NCBI GenBank assembly: GCA_963597395.1
Contig: CAVBPX010000004.1
Coordinates: forward strand, 3,709 to 67,708
Source: Hallerella sp963597395
Lineage (GTDB): Bacteria > Fibrobacterota > Fibrobacteria > Fibrobacterales > Fibrobacteraceae
Reading direction: 5' to 3'
DNA length: 64,000 nucleotides
Below are positions 40,676-49,750 of the stretch, piece after piece. Position numbers and translations under genes: made by a program. The notes beneath the pieces are model-generated. The model had not been told where the DNA came from, ran no database searches, and saw nothing but the letters and a program-made list of their open reading frames with translations. The stretch's first letter is position 1. Each line of letters opens with the position of its first letter.

Positions 40676-42508
40676 ATGTGCGGAATTGTCGGCTACATAG
40701 GAAACCGCGACGCTTCGAGCGTCCTTCTTTCCGGCCTAAAGCGTTTGGAATACCGCGGGTATGATTCTTCCGGAATCGCCGTGGCGCATCCCGACGGAAC
40801 GCTCGAAATGGAAAAGGCGACCGGGAAAATCGCTTCGCTCGAAAAGAAGCTCGGGGAGCATCCGCTCCGCTCAAACATCGGCATTGCCCATACGCGGTGG
40901 GCGACGCACGGAGCTCCGACCGAAAACAATGCGCACCCCCAGGTGAGTTTTGACGGAAAGATTATGGTGGTGCACAACGGCATCATCGAAAATTACGTTC
41001 AAATCAAGAAGAAACTGGAAGCGGACGGTGTCAAGTTCAAGTCCGAGACCGATACGGAAGTCGTGGCGCATCTCATTGCAAAGCTTTACCGCGGCGACAT
41101 CAAGTCCGCGGTCCTTGCGGCGCTGAACAGGCTCGAAGGAACCTTTGGGCTCGCGGTCCTTGCTGCCGACGAACCCGAAGTGCTGATCGGTGCGCGCCGC
41201 GGAAGCCCGCTTGTCCTCGGAATCGGCGAAGCCGGCGAATATTTTTTGGCAAGCGATGTGACGGCCATTGTCGATTATACGCAAAAGGTCGTCTATCTCG
41301 ACGATGACGATGTGGTAATCGCAAAGCGGAGAGGCTACGAGATTGTGACCGTTTCGAGCCACACGGTCAACAGGAACGTCGAGGAAATCGAGTTTGACGC
41401 CGATGCGGCGAGCAAGGGCGGCTTCGAGCACTTTATGCTCAAGGAAATTTTTGAACAGCCGGAAGCGCTTCGCAACACGATGCGCGGAAGGCTCCTCCTT
41501 GCCGATGGCTCTGCAAAGCTTGCCGGGCTTGACGCGAACCGCATAGAACTCCGCAATCTGAACCGCATCATCATCACGGCGTGCGGCACGAGCTATTACG
41601 CGGGAATGGTCGGGGAGTATCTCATCGAAGACCTTGCGGGCGTTCCCGTCGAGGTCGAATACGCCTCGGAATTCCGCTACCGGAACCCGATTATCAAACC
41701 GGGAACTCTCGTCCTTGTCATCTCGCAGTCCGGTGAAACTGCCGACACGCTTGCCGCCTTGCGCGAAGCGAAAACCAAAGGGGCAACGGTTCTCGGAATT
41801 TGCAACGCGGTCGGCTCCACGATTGCCCGCGAGAGCGACGGCGGCGTCTATTTGCACGCAGGCCCCGAAATAGGCGTTGCGAGCACCAAGGCGTTTACGT
41901 CCCAGGTGACGGTTCTCGCGATGATCGCTCTTTTGCTCGGGCGCGAAAGGCGCGTCTCCGCGGAGCAGGGCATCGACATCGCCCGAGCGCTCTTGAACAT
42001 TCCGAACTATGTCGAGGAAACCTTAAAGCTCTCTCCGAAAATTCGCGAAGTGGCAAAAAAATACATCGGAGCGAACAACTTCCTTTACCTCGGGCGCCAT
42101 TACAACTATCCCGTCGCCATGGAAGGCGCTTTAAAGCTCAAGGAAATCAGCTACATCCACGCGGAAGGTTACCCCGCCGCCGAAATGAAGCACGGGCCGA
42201 TTGCCCTCATCGACGAAAACATGCCGGTGGTCGTCATCGCACCCAAAGACAGCCTTTTTGACAAGGTCCTTTCCAATGTCCGCGAAATCAAGGCCCGCGG
42301 CGGCCGCATCATTGCGATTACGACCGAGGACTCGCCGGAACTTTCCGAATTCGCGGACGACATCATCATAGTGCCGAAGGTTTCCCAAATGCTAATGCCG
42401 CTCGTCACCTGCGTACCGCTTCAGCTTTTGGCCTACCACATTGCGGTTCTCCGCGGAAACGACGTCGATCAGCCGCGAAACCTTGCAAAAAGCGTGACCG
42501 TGGAATAA
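40676..42508 (+). CDS. glmS: Glutamine-fructose-6-phosphate aminotransferase (isomerising)
   Basis: GlmS (610 aa) makes glucosamine-6-phosphate, the entry to UDP-GlcNAc for peptidoglycan and lipopolysaccharide. The nucleophile cysteine follows the initiator Met (MCGIVGYIGNRD), then HTRWATHG and the VHNGIIENY segment of the glutaminase domain, a Ser-rich SIS domain (CGTSYYAGMVGEY, ISQSGETADTLAAL) and the C-terminal RNLAKSVTVE. The open frame runs upstream into glmM, but only the ATG that places Cys at position 2 is functional. No glmS ribozyme was seen. It follows glmM by 11 bases. Confidence 0.97.
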   Translation: MCGIVGYIGNRDASSVLLSGLKRLEYRGYDSSGIAVAHPDGTLEMEKATGKIASLEKKLGEHPLRSNIGIAHTRWATHGAPTENNAHPQVSFDGKIMVVHNGIIENYVQIKKKLEADGVKFKSETDTEVVAHLIAKLYRGDIKSAVLAALNRLEGTFGLAVLAADEPEVLIGARRGSPLVLGIGEAGEYFLASDVTAIVDYTQKVVYLDDDDVVIAKRRGYEIVTVSSHTVNRNVEEIEFDADAASKGGFEHFMLKEIFEQPEALRNTMRGRLLLADGSAKLAGLDANRIELRNLNRIIITACGTSYYAGMVGEYLIEDLAGVPVEVEYASEFRYRNPIIKPGTLVLVISQSGETADTLAALREAKTKGATVLGICNAVGSTIARESDGGVYLHAGPEIGVASTKAFTSQVTVLAMIALLLGRERRVSAEQGIDIARALLNIPNYVEETLKLSPKIREVAKKYIGANNFLYLGRHYNYPVAMEGALKLKEISYIHAEGYPAAEMKHGPIALIDENMPVVVIAPKDSLFDKVLSNVREIKARGGRIIAITTEDSPELSEFADDIIIVPKVSQMLMPLVTCVPLQLLAYHIAVLRGNDVDQPRNLAKSVTVE

Positions 42509-42514
42509 GTTCCG

Positions 42515-43732
42515 ATGCACGAAGTTCCGGAATCCTACGAAGTCCATATTCGCGCCTTTGAAGGCCCGATGGACCTTTTGCTTTACCTTGTGCAGCAAAG
42601 CGAAGTCAAGGTAACGGACATTTCGATTGCCGAAATCACGGACCAGTATCTCGAATGGATAAAGGATCTATCGCGGGCCGATCTTTCGCAGGCCGGAGAC
42701 TTTTTGTTTATGGCGAGCCGCCTCATGGCGATGAAGGTGCGGGAGCTTCTCCCCAAGGACCAGCGCACGGCCGAGGACGAGGAACAGATTGACTTCTCGC
42801 GTGACGAACTCATCCGCCAGATGCTCGAATACCAGCGCTACAAGCAGGTTGCGAAAGAAATGCAGGAACTCGAAGCGAAAAACTTCGGAACCTCCTACCG
42901 GGGCCGTCTTGAAAAAACGGAAAGCGAAGAGGATACGCTCGCCGATGCAAACATCTGGCAGCTTTTCCGCGCCTACCAAAAGATGCTCAAGACGCACAGC
43001 CACGACAACGTTCACCACATCGAACTGGACGATGTGACAATCGAGGACCGGCAGCAATACATTTCGAACACGCTCCGCAAGGAAGGCCGCGTCCTCTTCG
43101 AGGACCTTCTCGGGCGCGATCCGCTGCCGATCGTTACCGTGGTGACGTTCATGGCGCTCATGGAAATGATCAAGACGGACGAGGTCGTCTTTCGGCAAAG
43201 CGAGCTTTTCGGAGCCATCTGGATTTACCGCAAAAAGGACAATCCGGAATTTGCCGAGGAAATGGCAAACGAAACGCGCCTCTACGAACCGGAGCACGAA
43301 TATAGGCAGGGGCTTGTCGAGCGCCTTCGCGAAAGGGAATCCCTCCGCGGGGACGAAAGCGAAAATGCAACATCTTCCGCCGACGGGAGCGGCGCTGCCG
43401 TTCTCGACCAGACGCTTCGCATGGTATCGCTTCTCGTGTCAAAGGACAAACTTGTCCGTGACGAGGACGTGAACGCCATTCTCTCGGGAGAAAGGGATAT
43501 TAGAACGCTCGAATCGGAACTGGAAAATGCCGAAGAATCGGCCGAAAGCCTCGATGCCGAAAACGCCGAGGAAGCGGCGCGGCAGGTCGAAAATGCGGAA
43601 ATTTCCGCAAGCCTCGAGGATGCGTTCAAGGAAGCTCCCGTGCCCGCACCCGAACCGAATGAAAAGTTGGATGAAGACGCTTCGGAAAATTCCGCAGAAC
43701 CGAATGAAGGTCCGTTCGCGGACGAAAATTAG
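42515..43732 (+). CDS. scpA: Segregation and condensation protein A with long acidic tail
   Basis: ScpA (405 aa) is the kleisin that links SMC dimers in chromosome condensation. The N-terminal SMC-binding part reads FEGPMDLLLYLVQQSEVKVT and DISIAEITDQYLEWI; the kleisin winged helix lies around residues 195-245 (VTVVTFMALMEMIKTDEVVF). Typical ScpA proteins have about 240-280 residues; here a further 120 or so residues follow, rich in Glu, Asp, Ala and Ser (ENAEESAESLDAENAEEAA), probably unstructured. scpB is not adjacent. The gene starts six bases after glmS. The dispersed element copy C begins at its stop codon. Confidence 0.93.
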   Translation: MHEVPESYEVHIRAFEGPMDLLLYLVQQSEVKVTDISIAEITDQYLEWIKDLSRADLSQAGDFLFMASRLMAMKVRELLPKDQRTAEDEEQIDFSRDELIRQMLEYQRYKQVAKEMQELEAKNFGTSYRGRLEKTESEEDTLADANIWQLFRAYQKMLKTHSHDNVHHIELDDVTIEDRQQYISNTLRKEGRVLFEDLLGRDPLPIVTVVTFMALMEMIKTDEVVFRQSELFGAIWIYRKKDNPEFAEEMANETRLYEPEHEYRQGLVERLRERESLRGDESENATSSADGSGAAVLDQTLRMVSLLVSKDKLVRDEDVNAILSGERDIRTLESELENAEESAESLDAENAEEAARQVENAEISASLEDAFKEAPVPAPEPNEKLDEDASENSAEPNEGPFADEN

Positions 43733-43753
43733 GGAACCTTTTTAGAGGTGACC
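43732..43753 (+). repeat. Dispersed intergenic element, copy C (22 bp)
   Basis: It begins GGGAACCT and ends TTTTAGAGGTGACC, the same ends as copies A and B with almost all of the middle missing. It lies between the convergent scpA and zinc-ribbon genes. Confidence 0.6.
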
Positions 43754-43754
43754 G

Positions 43755-44033
43755 TTAATCCCACTGGATTTTGGGAGGCTCTTTTAAATTCGGGTTGTTT
43801 TTGGCGGCCTCGAACTTTTTTTCAATTTCCGAGAGACGGTTCTTTTCGCGTTCGCGGGCTTCCGCAAATTTTTTGTCCAGATCGGCCGATCGCGTTTTTT
43901 CGCTTTTGAGAAAATCTTCCAGGGACTTTTTTTCCTTTTGAAATTCCCTGTGTTCCAAAACCTTTCCCGTGTCCCTGTCCACAATCAGAAGGCCGTGGCA
44001 CAGCGGGCATTCGACTTCGAGCTTTTGCGGCAT
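43755..44033 (-). CDS. Small CxxC plus coiled-coil protein of unknown function
   Basis: A 92-residue protein beginning MPQKLEVECPLCHGLLIVDR, with one CxxC pair as in half a zinc ribbon, followed by a charged helical stretch rich in Lys and Glu (from residue 30) likely to form a coiled coil. Start 44033 is chosen because it overlaps the stop of the YugP-like gene by one base; the longer frame to 44075 lies inside that gene. Zinc binding would need a dimer or partner. The function is not known. Confidence 0.7.
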   Translation of the reverse strand: MPQKLEVECPLCHGLLIVDRDTGKVLEHREFQKEKKSLEDFLKSEKTRSADLDKKFAEAREREKNRLSEIEKKFEAAKNNPNLKEPPKIQWD

Positions 44034-44749
44034 CACTTGTTCCTCCGTCCGAGAAGTCCGGCGCGGAGCGCCCAATACAGAAGCTGCATAATGGAGCTGA
44101 TGGCCGCCGCGACGTAGGTGAGTCCCGCTGCAAAAAGGACGCCCGCTACGACGTTGCGTTCACGCCCCGGAGCGAGAATGTTCAGGCGGGCAAGGCACTT
44201 CTTGGCGCGGGAGGAGGCGTCAAACTCCACGGGAACCGTGACGAGCGTAAAGAGGGTCGCTATGCCAAAAAGGACAACGCCCGCAATGGCGACGTTCTGC
44301 CCGAGCGTCATGCGCCCGAGGGACATGAGGAGAATGCCGATGATGACAATCCACGGACCGAGCGTTGAACCGAGATTTGCCGCGGGGACAATCATGGACC
44401 TCACCCACATCGGAAAGTAGTTTTGGGCATGCTGGATGGCGTGGCCGACTTCGTGTGCGGCGACCCCGGCGGAACTTGCGCTGCGCCCGTGATAGACAGC
44501 GTCCGAAAGGTTGAGCGTCTTGTCCATCGGATTGTAGTAGTCCGAAAGGAAACCTTGCGTCGTCCGAATGCGCACGTCATAGATTCCGGCATCGGCGAGA
44601 ATCGCCTGGGCCACTTCGGCTCCCGTGAGCCCACTTTGAATTTGGACTTTCTGCCCGGCCTTGAACCGCGACTTGACAAGCGCCGAAACCGCGCCCGAGA
44701 TAAGCAGCGTGACAAGCAGAATTCCCGTATAGAGAGGGTCGAACATCAT
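44033..44749 (-). CDS. YugP-type zinc-dependent membrane metallopeptidase
   Basis: A 238-residue membrane protein of the Zn_peptidase_2/YugP family. Membrane segments lie near residues 5-25, 112-160 and 200-230. The zinc motif HEVGH (99-103) is intact within AAHEVGHAIQH, preceded by the conserved SDYYNPMDKTLNLSD. Family substrates are little known. The ATG pair is preceded by AAGGAG on the minus strand. A TAATTTG box lies further upstream. The small CxxC gene is coupled to its end. Confidence 0.88.
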   Translation of the reverse strand: MMFDPLYTGILLVTLLISGAVSALVKSRFKAGQKVQIQSGLTGAEVAQAILADAGIYDVRIRTTQGFLSDYYNPMDKTLNLSDAVYHGRSASSAGVAAHEVGHAIQHAQNYFPMWVRSMIVPAANLGSTLGPWIVIIGILLMSLGRMTLGQNVAIAGVVLFGIATLFTLVTVPVEFDASSRAKKCLARLNILAPGRERNVVAGVLFAAGLTYVAAAISSIMQLLYWALRAGLLGRRNK

Positions 44750-44824
44750 AGGTCAAATCTCCTTGATTCGCCCACAAATTACACAAATTGCAAAGGGAAA
44801 AGAAAAACTTTCCTCCCGAAATGC

Positions 44825-45121
44825 CTATTTTTCGTTCCAGAAGGGCTTTTTTTCGGCCGCCATGTGCGCCGGGAACTTTTCATCCTCGCGGAGGCTCGCA
44901 TCCAGGGCGTGTCCGAGGTCGGAAAACGTCTTTTCGAGCGGAAGCAAAAGTTGCAGAACGGAATCGAGCCGCGGAAGCTGTTTGCAGGATTCCAGCCGGG
45001 AAATGTATTGCCGGGAAAGTCCGCTGAGCGTTGCAAGCCGCTCCTGGCTCAAATTTTTTTCGATGCGCCATTCGATGAGCGCTTTGCTCAGGGCGTATTG
45101 GACTTTCTTTGTCTGGAACAT
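44825..45121 (-). CDS. XRE-family helix-turn-helix regulator
   Basis: A 98-residue DNA-binding protein with a Cro/CI-type helix-turn-helix at about residues 12-65 (IEWRIEKNLSQERLATLSGL followed by SRQYISRLESCKQLPRLDSV). The C-terminal 30 residues contain no known effector domain. A perfect 18-base palindrome lies 35 bases upstream of its start (45156-45173), a likely operator for itself. It stands 75 bases before the YugP-like gene on the same strand and is divergent from the FKBP gene. Confidence 0.88.
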   Translation of the reverse strand: MFQTKKVQYALSKALIEWRIEKNLSQERLATLSGLSRQYISRLESCKQLPRLDSVLQLLLPLEKTFSDLGHALDASLREDEKFPAHMAAEKKPFWNEK

Positions 45122-45155
45122 AAATTAAATGGTATCAAAAGTCCGCCTGATTTCC

Positions 45156-45173
45156 TGCAACCGAACGGTTGCA
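45156..45173. promoter_or_regulatory. Palindrome upstream of the XRE regulator, putative operator
   Basis: TGCAACCG-AA-CGGTTGCA is a perfect eight-base inverted repeat with a two-base centre, a typical size for a dimeric XRE-type repressor site. It lies in the 156-base region between the regulator and the FKBP gene, near where the regulator promoter should be. Confidence 0.6.
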
Positions 45174-45277
45174 AAAGAAAAGTCCCCGATTTTTTGAAAA
45201 TGGCTCCGTTCTTGCATTTTTGGGAAAACAAATTTGTTATCTTGTGAACATTCTGAATTTTATCCATAAGGACATTT

Positions 45278-46009
45278 ATGAAAAAATTGATTGCTCTTTG
45301 CACTTGCGCCGCTCTTTTCGCCGGCTGCAATGAACTGGGAACTGCCCGTAAAACCTCCCTGGTCTCGGAAAAGGAAAAGATCAGCTATGCGCTCGGTTCC
45401 ATCTTTGGCGTGCAGGCTCACGCCCAGCTGGTGGCCCGCGATTCCATCGACCTGGACATGGCCGTTTTCCAGCAGGCTTTTATTGAACACTACAATCAGG
45501 ACTCCGCCAAATACCTTCTTTCGGATTCCATGGTGACCAGTGTTCTCAGCGAATTCTCGACCAAGCTTCAGAACGAGAAGAAGAAGAAGGACAGCATTGT
45601 CGCCGCAAAGACGCTCGAAGAGGGCGTCGCTTTTCTCGCCAAGAACAAGACCGCGGAAGGCGTCGTCACGACCGAAAGCGGACTTCAGTACAAGGTGCTC
45701 GCCGAAGGCAAGGGCGAAACGCCGACCGATTCCTCGATTGTCTCGGTGCACTACGTCGGAAAGCTTTTGGACGGCAAGGAATTTGACAATTCCATCAAGC
45801 GCGGTCAGCCTGCCGAATTCCCGGTTATGCGCGTCATCCCCGGCTGGACGGAACTTCTGAAGCTCATGAAGGTCGGCGAAAAGGTTGTCGCCTGGATTCC
45901 GAGTGAACTCGCTTACGGTACTTTCGGACGTCCTCCGATGATTCCGGGCAATAGCGTCCTCGAATTCGAAGTGGAACTCCTGAGCGTCAAGTCCGGCGCT
46001 GAAAAGTAA
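45278..46009 (+). CDS. FKBP-type peptidyl-prolyl isomerase lipoprotein
   Basis: A 243-residue lipoprotein with lipobox LFAGC-N (cysteine at residue 17), an N-terminal helical dimerisation region like that of Mip/FkpA (EKISYALGSIFGVQAHAQ) and a C-terminal FKBP domain (SGLQYKVLAEGKGETPTDSS, VHYVGKLLDGKEFDNS, AYGTFGRPPMIPGNSVLEFE). It assists folding of envelope proteins in the periplasm or at the outer membrane. ATAAGGAC precedes the ATG. A terminator follows. Confidence 0.93.
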   Translation: MKKLIALCTCAALFAGCNELGTARKTSLVSEKEKISYALGSIFGVQAHAQLVARDSIDLDMAVFQQAFIEHYNQDSAKYLLSDSMVTSVLSEFSTKLQNEKKKKDSIVAAKTLEEGVAFLAKNKTAEGVVTTESGLQYKVLAEGKGETPTDSSIVSVHYVGKLLDGKEFDNSIKRGQPAEFPVMRVIPGWTELLKLMKVGEKVVAWIPSELAYGTFGRPPMIPGNSVLEFEVELLSVKSGAEK

Positions 46010-46025
46010 GCTTTCGTTTGACGGG

Positions 46026-46049
46026 AAACCCGCTCCGGCGGGTTTTTTG
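46026..46049 (+). terminator. Intrinsic terminator after the FKBP gene
   Basis: AAACCCGC-TCCG-GCGGGTTT is a perfect eight-base stem with a four-base loop, followed by a run of six T. The next gene starts at 46055, immediately after it, so that gene needs its own promoter or read-through. Confidence 0.92.
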
Positions 46050-46054
46050 TTTTT

Positions 46055-47386
46055 ATGATCAGTCGCATTTGCTGTCGATTTCTTGTGGCGCTCGTTTCGC
46101 TTGCGCCCGTCGCCTGTTTTGAACAGGGAAAGATTGACGAACTCTCCGAAAAGCTCGAGAGCCTGCAGGGAGAACTTTCAAACGTTCGCACGTCGCGCGA
46201 AGCCTTTGAAAAGAACCGCTTGCCGTCACTTTCCGTTTTGAGCGATACGGTGCAGCCGGGCGAAGGCCTCTACCAGGTCCTCGAACGCTTGCAGGTCGGT
46301 CGCGAGGACCGCCGTGACATCGTGCTTTCAATTCAGGACAGCGTGGAACTTTCGAACTTGCGCGTCGGACAGGCGTTTCACGTGGCGCGGGACTCCTCCG
46401 GGAAGGTGAACGTCTTTCGCTTTTCGCCGAACCCGGCGACGGTGCACCTGCTATTTCGAAACGATTCGACCGGGAGCTTTGAATATAAACTTGTCGCGAA
46501 GCCGCTTACGGTCAAGCATTCCGTATTCGAGGGGACGATTCTTCAGGACGGAACCTTGCACGGGACGCTACTTTCCGTCGGAATTCCGAGCCGCATGTCG
46601 GGCGTCGTCTCCGGGGTTTTGCAGTGCAAGATTCCCTTTTCGAGCGTGCAGCCGGGGGATCGCTTCCGGATTATGCTCGAAGAATCGTTTTACAGGGACA
46701 GCGTCTGGATTTCGGGAAAGGTTCTGTACGCGGAGTTTGAAGGCCGGACTGTCGGTCACCACGAAGCGTTCCTCTACGAGGACGAGGATCCCAAAAGTTC
46801 CTACAACGCGCACTATACGGCAAGCGGCGAGGTTTTGATTTTTGACGGACTCCGCTATCCGCTCGACAGGCTCCATGTGACAAGTCCGTTCGGTTCGCGC
46901 ATCCATCCGGTGACCGGACAGCGTAAAATGCACAGCGGCATCGATTACGGCAGTCCCAAAGGCTCGCCGGTCTATGCCGTCGCCAAGGGAAAGGTGACCG
47001 TTTCGGGCTACGACGAATACAGCGGAAACAAGATTGCGATTAGGCATGCGGACAATTCCGTAAGCTACTACATGCATTTGAGCTCCCGCGGTGTCGGAGT
47101 CGGGCAGCAGGTGACGGGCGGCCAGGTAATTGGGCGCGTGGGAAGCACGGGCCGCAGCACGGGTCCCCATCTGCACTTGGGCTTTAAGGATGCGAGCGGA
47201 AAGTGGATCAATCCCAAGTCCAAGACGATGATTGCGACCCCAAAACTTCAGGGGGAACGCCTCGCCCGTTTGCAAAAACAGGTCGCTCAAATTCGGGAAG
47301 AAGTCCGCCTAACCGAAGAGGAAACTCCCCGGGCCTTTGAAGGCTCGACGGTCAAGGTCAAACAGCGGGTCGTGTCAAAGCCCTGA
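46055..47386 (+). CDS. M23-family peptidoglycan endopeptidase-like protein
   Basis: A 443-residue envelope protein. The N-terminus has a signal sequence with a possible lipobox (APVAC-F), followed by a short coiled coil (IDELSEKLESLQGEL), a LysM/OapA-like and opacity-type middle part, and an M23 (lysostaphin-type) domain at about residues 285-390 with zinc motifs HSGIDYGSPKGSPVYAV and HLHLGF (both histidine/aspartate pairs present). It probably cuts peptide cross-links in the cell wall. The start sits at the end of the preceding terminator. Its last 12 bases overlap the S41 gene on the other strand. Confidence 0.9.
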   Translation: MISRICCRFLVALVSLAPVACFEQGKIDELSEKLESLQGELSNVRTSREAFEKNRLPSLSVLSDTVQPGEGLYQVLERLQVGREDRRDIVLSIQDSVELSNLRVGQAFHVARDSSGKVNVFRFSPNPATVHLLFRNDSTGSFEYKLVAKPLTVKHSVFEGTILQDGTLHGTLLSVGIPSRMSGVVSGVLQCKIPFSSVQPGDRFRIMLEESFYRDSVWISGKVLYAEFEGRTVGHHEAFLYEDEDPKSSYNAHYTASGEVLIFDGLRYPLDRLHVTSPFGSRIHPVTGQRKMHSGIDYGSPKGSPVYAVAKGKVTVSGYDEYSGNKIAIRHADNSVSYYMHLSSRGVGVGQQVTGGQVIGRVGSTGRSTGPHLHLGFKDASGKWINPKSKTMIATPKLQGERLARLQKQVAQIREEVRLTEEETPRAFEGSTVKVKQRVVSKP

Positions 47387-48775
47387 AAGAATTCGGAAGG
47401 CGCCGCCGCGCTTGACTTCTTTTATCGCTTCGCTCGGAGAAAGTTCTTTTCCGAGCTTTTTCTTTTTGACGGAGGCGGTTCTCCAGGTCGGCTGGGTGTC
47501 CGAACCGTAACCGGCCGTGCGCTTTTCCTTGGCGCCCTTTGCCAGTTCCACGGCCTTTTTCAGCGCCGAATCCGAATCGACGATGTAATAGTCCGGAACG
47601 AGACCGTGTGTGTGATAGGTTTCGTGATTCTTGTCAAAGAAAAGAATGCTCGTTGCCGAGGCAAATGCGCTGTCGGGTGTCAGCGCGTAGGTTTGCCCGA
47701 TGCCCTTTCCATAAGAGTTCGTCCCGACAATCGGGGTCTTTAGGTTCAACGTGATGGCCGTCGCGAAAATTTCCGTGCAGCTCGCGCTTCCGCTGTCGAG
47801 AAGCATCACGTAATAGCGTCCCGCGCCGAGGCCGTCCTCTTCCGCAACGTAGGTGTATTCCGACGAATCGCGTTCGCCTTTTTCCGAATACCAGTCCTTT
47901 TCGATGATGATCGTGTCCCCTTCGAAAAGCAGATCCGCGGCCATCCAGGTGCACAGGGATATTTGCCCGCCGCCGTTTCCGCGCATGTCGATGACCGTCG
48001 ATTTGGCGCCTTCCGTCTCCTTGAGCGCATCTTCGAATTCCAGGGCGGTACCGTCCTTTTCGTAGCCGTTCGTCTGCGTCACAAAGGACGTGATGCGAAT
48101 GACTGGAATTTCGTCCGTCGAATCGAGATAGACGGACGGACTCATCACGACCGTCCGGGTTATTTCCTTTGAAAGCGTATCGGTGTTGCGGAGAAGCGTC
48201 ACCGTGAAAGTGTTCGATTCCGCGTCCGAAAGGAATTTCTCGTAGTAGTAAAGTGCGGAGTGTGCCGAATCCGCCGAAAATTCCGTACTGTCAAGCCCCA
48301 GAATCACGTCTCCCCGTTCAAGTCCCGCAGTCTTTGCCGGGCCTTCCTTGAAGACGTTCGTCACCCGGAGCGTCGAATCGAGCAGCATCCCGAAAGACTT
48401 CTTTTCGGTCGGAGCTTCGTACAGGGCCGAGTAGATGGAAGAAAAATGTTCGTGCGGATAATAGTTGGTAAAGGGATCGGACATGTAGCTGAACATGGTG
48501 CGGACCGCCGCGACGTCAAGATACTTGATGGCCCATTCCTGGTTGAGCTGGTTTTCCAGGTAAAAGTCGGGCTCTTTGAGCTCCTTTTCCGCCAGATAGT
48601 AGTAACCGTGGAGAAACGAGTAGGTGTAAAGGAATTCCTCGTTTTCAAAAACGCTGGAACTCGAGGAGCTTTGATCCTCGTCATCCTTTTCGGAAGACGT
48701 GGTGCTTGTCGAACATCCGATGAAACAGCCGAAAACGACGATTGTCAGCAAAAAAAGGACAAATCGTTTATACAT
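47375..48775 (-). CDS. S41-family C-terminal processing protease, lipoprotein
   Basis: A 466-residue lipoprotein: lipobox CFIGC-S (cysteine at residue 21), an acidic and serine-rich tether (DDEDQSSSSSSVFENEE), a PDZ domain (about residues 125-210, AKTAGLERGDVILGLD) and an S41 catalytic domain. The Ser-Lys dyad is seen at S332 (GSASCTEIF) and K357 (NSYGKGIGQ), 25 residues apart as in Tsp. VIDMRGNGGG is the usual substrate-binding loop. Such proteases trim or remove envelope proteins. It follows the LRR gene by 21 bases on the same strand. Confidence 0.92.
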   Translation of the reverse strand: MYKRFVLFLLTIVVFGCFIGCSTSTTSSEKDDEDQSSSSSSVFENEEFLYTYSFLHGYYYLAEKELKEPDFYLENQLNQEWAIKYLDVAAVRTMFSYMSDPFTNYYPHEHFSSIYSALYEAPTEKKSFGMLLDSTLRVTNVFKEGPAKTAGLERGDVILGLDSTEFSADSAHSALYYYEKFLSDAESNTFTVTLLRNTDTLSKEITRTVVMSPSVYLDSTDEIPVIRITSFVTQTNGYEKDGTALEFEDALKETEGAKSTVIDMRGNGGGQISLCTWMAADLLFEGDTIIIEKDWYSEKGERDSSEYTYVAEEDGLGAGRYYVMLLDSGSASCTEIFATAITLNLKTPIVGTNSYGKGIGQTYALTPDSAFASATSILFFDKNHETYHTHGLVPDYYIVDSDSALKKAVELAKGAKEKRTAGYGSDTQPTWRTASVKKKKLGKELSPSEAIKEVKRGGAFRILSGL

Positions 48776-48796
48776 AAAACATTCTCCCGGAAATTT

Positions 48797-49549
48797 TTAC
48801 GAATCGATATGGAGATTCTTTTTTTCCAAAAGCATTTTGGGCAGGGGACCCGCCAGGGGATTGTTCACGAGCGAAAGCGATTCGAGCGCGGGGCATTTCG
48901 CCAGATCTTCCGGGATGGTCTCCAGCTCGTTTTCGTCGAGGACTATCTCGCGGAGCTTTTGCAAATTTCCGAGGCTTGCCGGGACGGACACGAGGCTGTT
49001 TCCCGAAATCATCAGGACTTCGAGATTCTCGAGATTTCCGAGGCTTGCCGGGACCGTCGTGAGGTCGTTGTTGTCGAGGTAGAGCTTCTCTAAGCCCTTC
49101 ATCTTTCCGATGCTCTCCGGAATTTCGGTAAGCATGTTGTCGTGAAGCGAGAGCTTTTTGACGTGTTCCCAGTTGCCGATTTCTTCCGGAAGGCTCAAAA
49201 GCTGGTTTTTGGCGATGTTCACCGTCTTCAGGTTTTTGAGGGCTCCGAGTTTATTCGGAAGCTCGGACAGGCTGTTGTAGCCCAGGTAGAGGTTTTCGAG
49301 ATGCGGAAGGTCGGCGACCGTCTCGGGAAGCTCCATCAGGTCGTTTTCGCTCACGGAGAGGCTCTTCAGGTTCTTGAGCCGTCCTATCTCGTCGGGAAGT
49401 TCCACGAGCTGGTTCTGGTCGAGAATGAGCTCTTCGAGGTCTTCGAGTTCGAACAGTTGCGGAGGGAGAAGGCGGAGCTGCATTTCCGCAAGATTCAGCT
49501 TCTTTGCTTTCTCGGCTTTTGCCTTGGCGATGAGTTCAAGAAGATTCAT
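48797..49549 (-). CDS. Leucine-rich-repeat protein
   Basis: A 250-residue protein built almost entirely of about nine LRR units of 23 residues (pattern LxxLxLxxNxLxxLPxxIxxL, for example LEELILDQNQLVELPDEIGR and LEKLYLDNNDLTTVPASLGN). No signal peptide or membrane segment is seen, so it is probably cytoplasmic and mediates protein binding. Partner unknown. AGAAGG precedes the ATG. The S41 protease gene follows on the same strand, so the two may be cotranscribed. Adjacent repeat units at 48961-49071 are nearly identical in sequence (ASLGNL units), a sign of recent duplication. Confidence 0.88.
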   Translation of the reverse strand: MNLLELIAKAKAEKAKKLNLAEMQLRLLPPQLFELEDLEELILDQNQLVELPDEIGRLKNLKSLSVSENDLMELPETVADLPHLENLYLGYNSLSELPNKLGALKNLKTVNIAKNQLLSLPEEIGNWEHVKKLSLHDNMLTEIPESIGKMKGLEKLYLDNNDLTTVPASLGNLENLEVLMISGNSLVSVPASLGNLQKLREIVLDENELETIPEDLAKCPALESLSLVNNPLAGPLPKMLLEKKNLHIDS

Positions 49550-49750
49550 AGTGCCTTCTCCGTTCTAATTTTTGAAAAAAGATAGCATTTTTGGCTGTTT
49601 TGCGGATGTTTTGGCTAAAAAGAGGGATTTGGGCGCCTTGGTGCGCCTTCCCGAACGTGCCAAAAATCAATTGTAAATATTTTGAAACATCTTTTTTCGT
49701 AGGAAATCTCGAAAATAAGTGATATTTTAATTATCTATGTATATGTATAG

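Noticed and set aside
40660..40676. glmS ribozyme upstream of glmS
   Set aside because: Only 11 bases separate glmM and glmS; there is no room for the ribozyme fold.
48961..49071. Tandem DNA repeat
   Set aside because: It is explained by neighbouring leucine-rich repeat units in a coding region.
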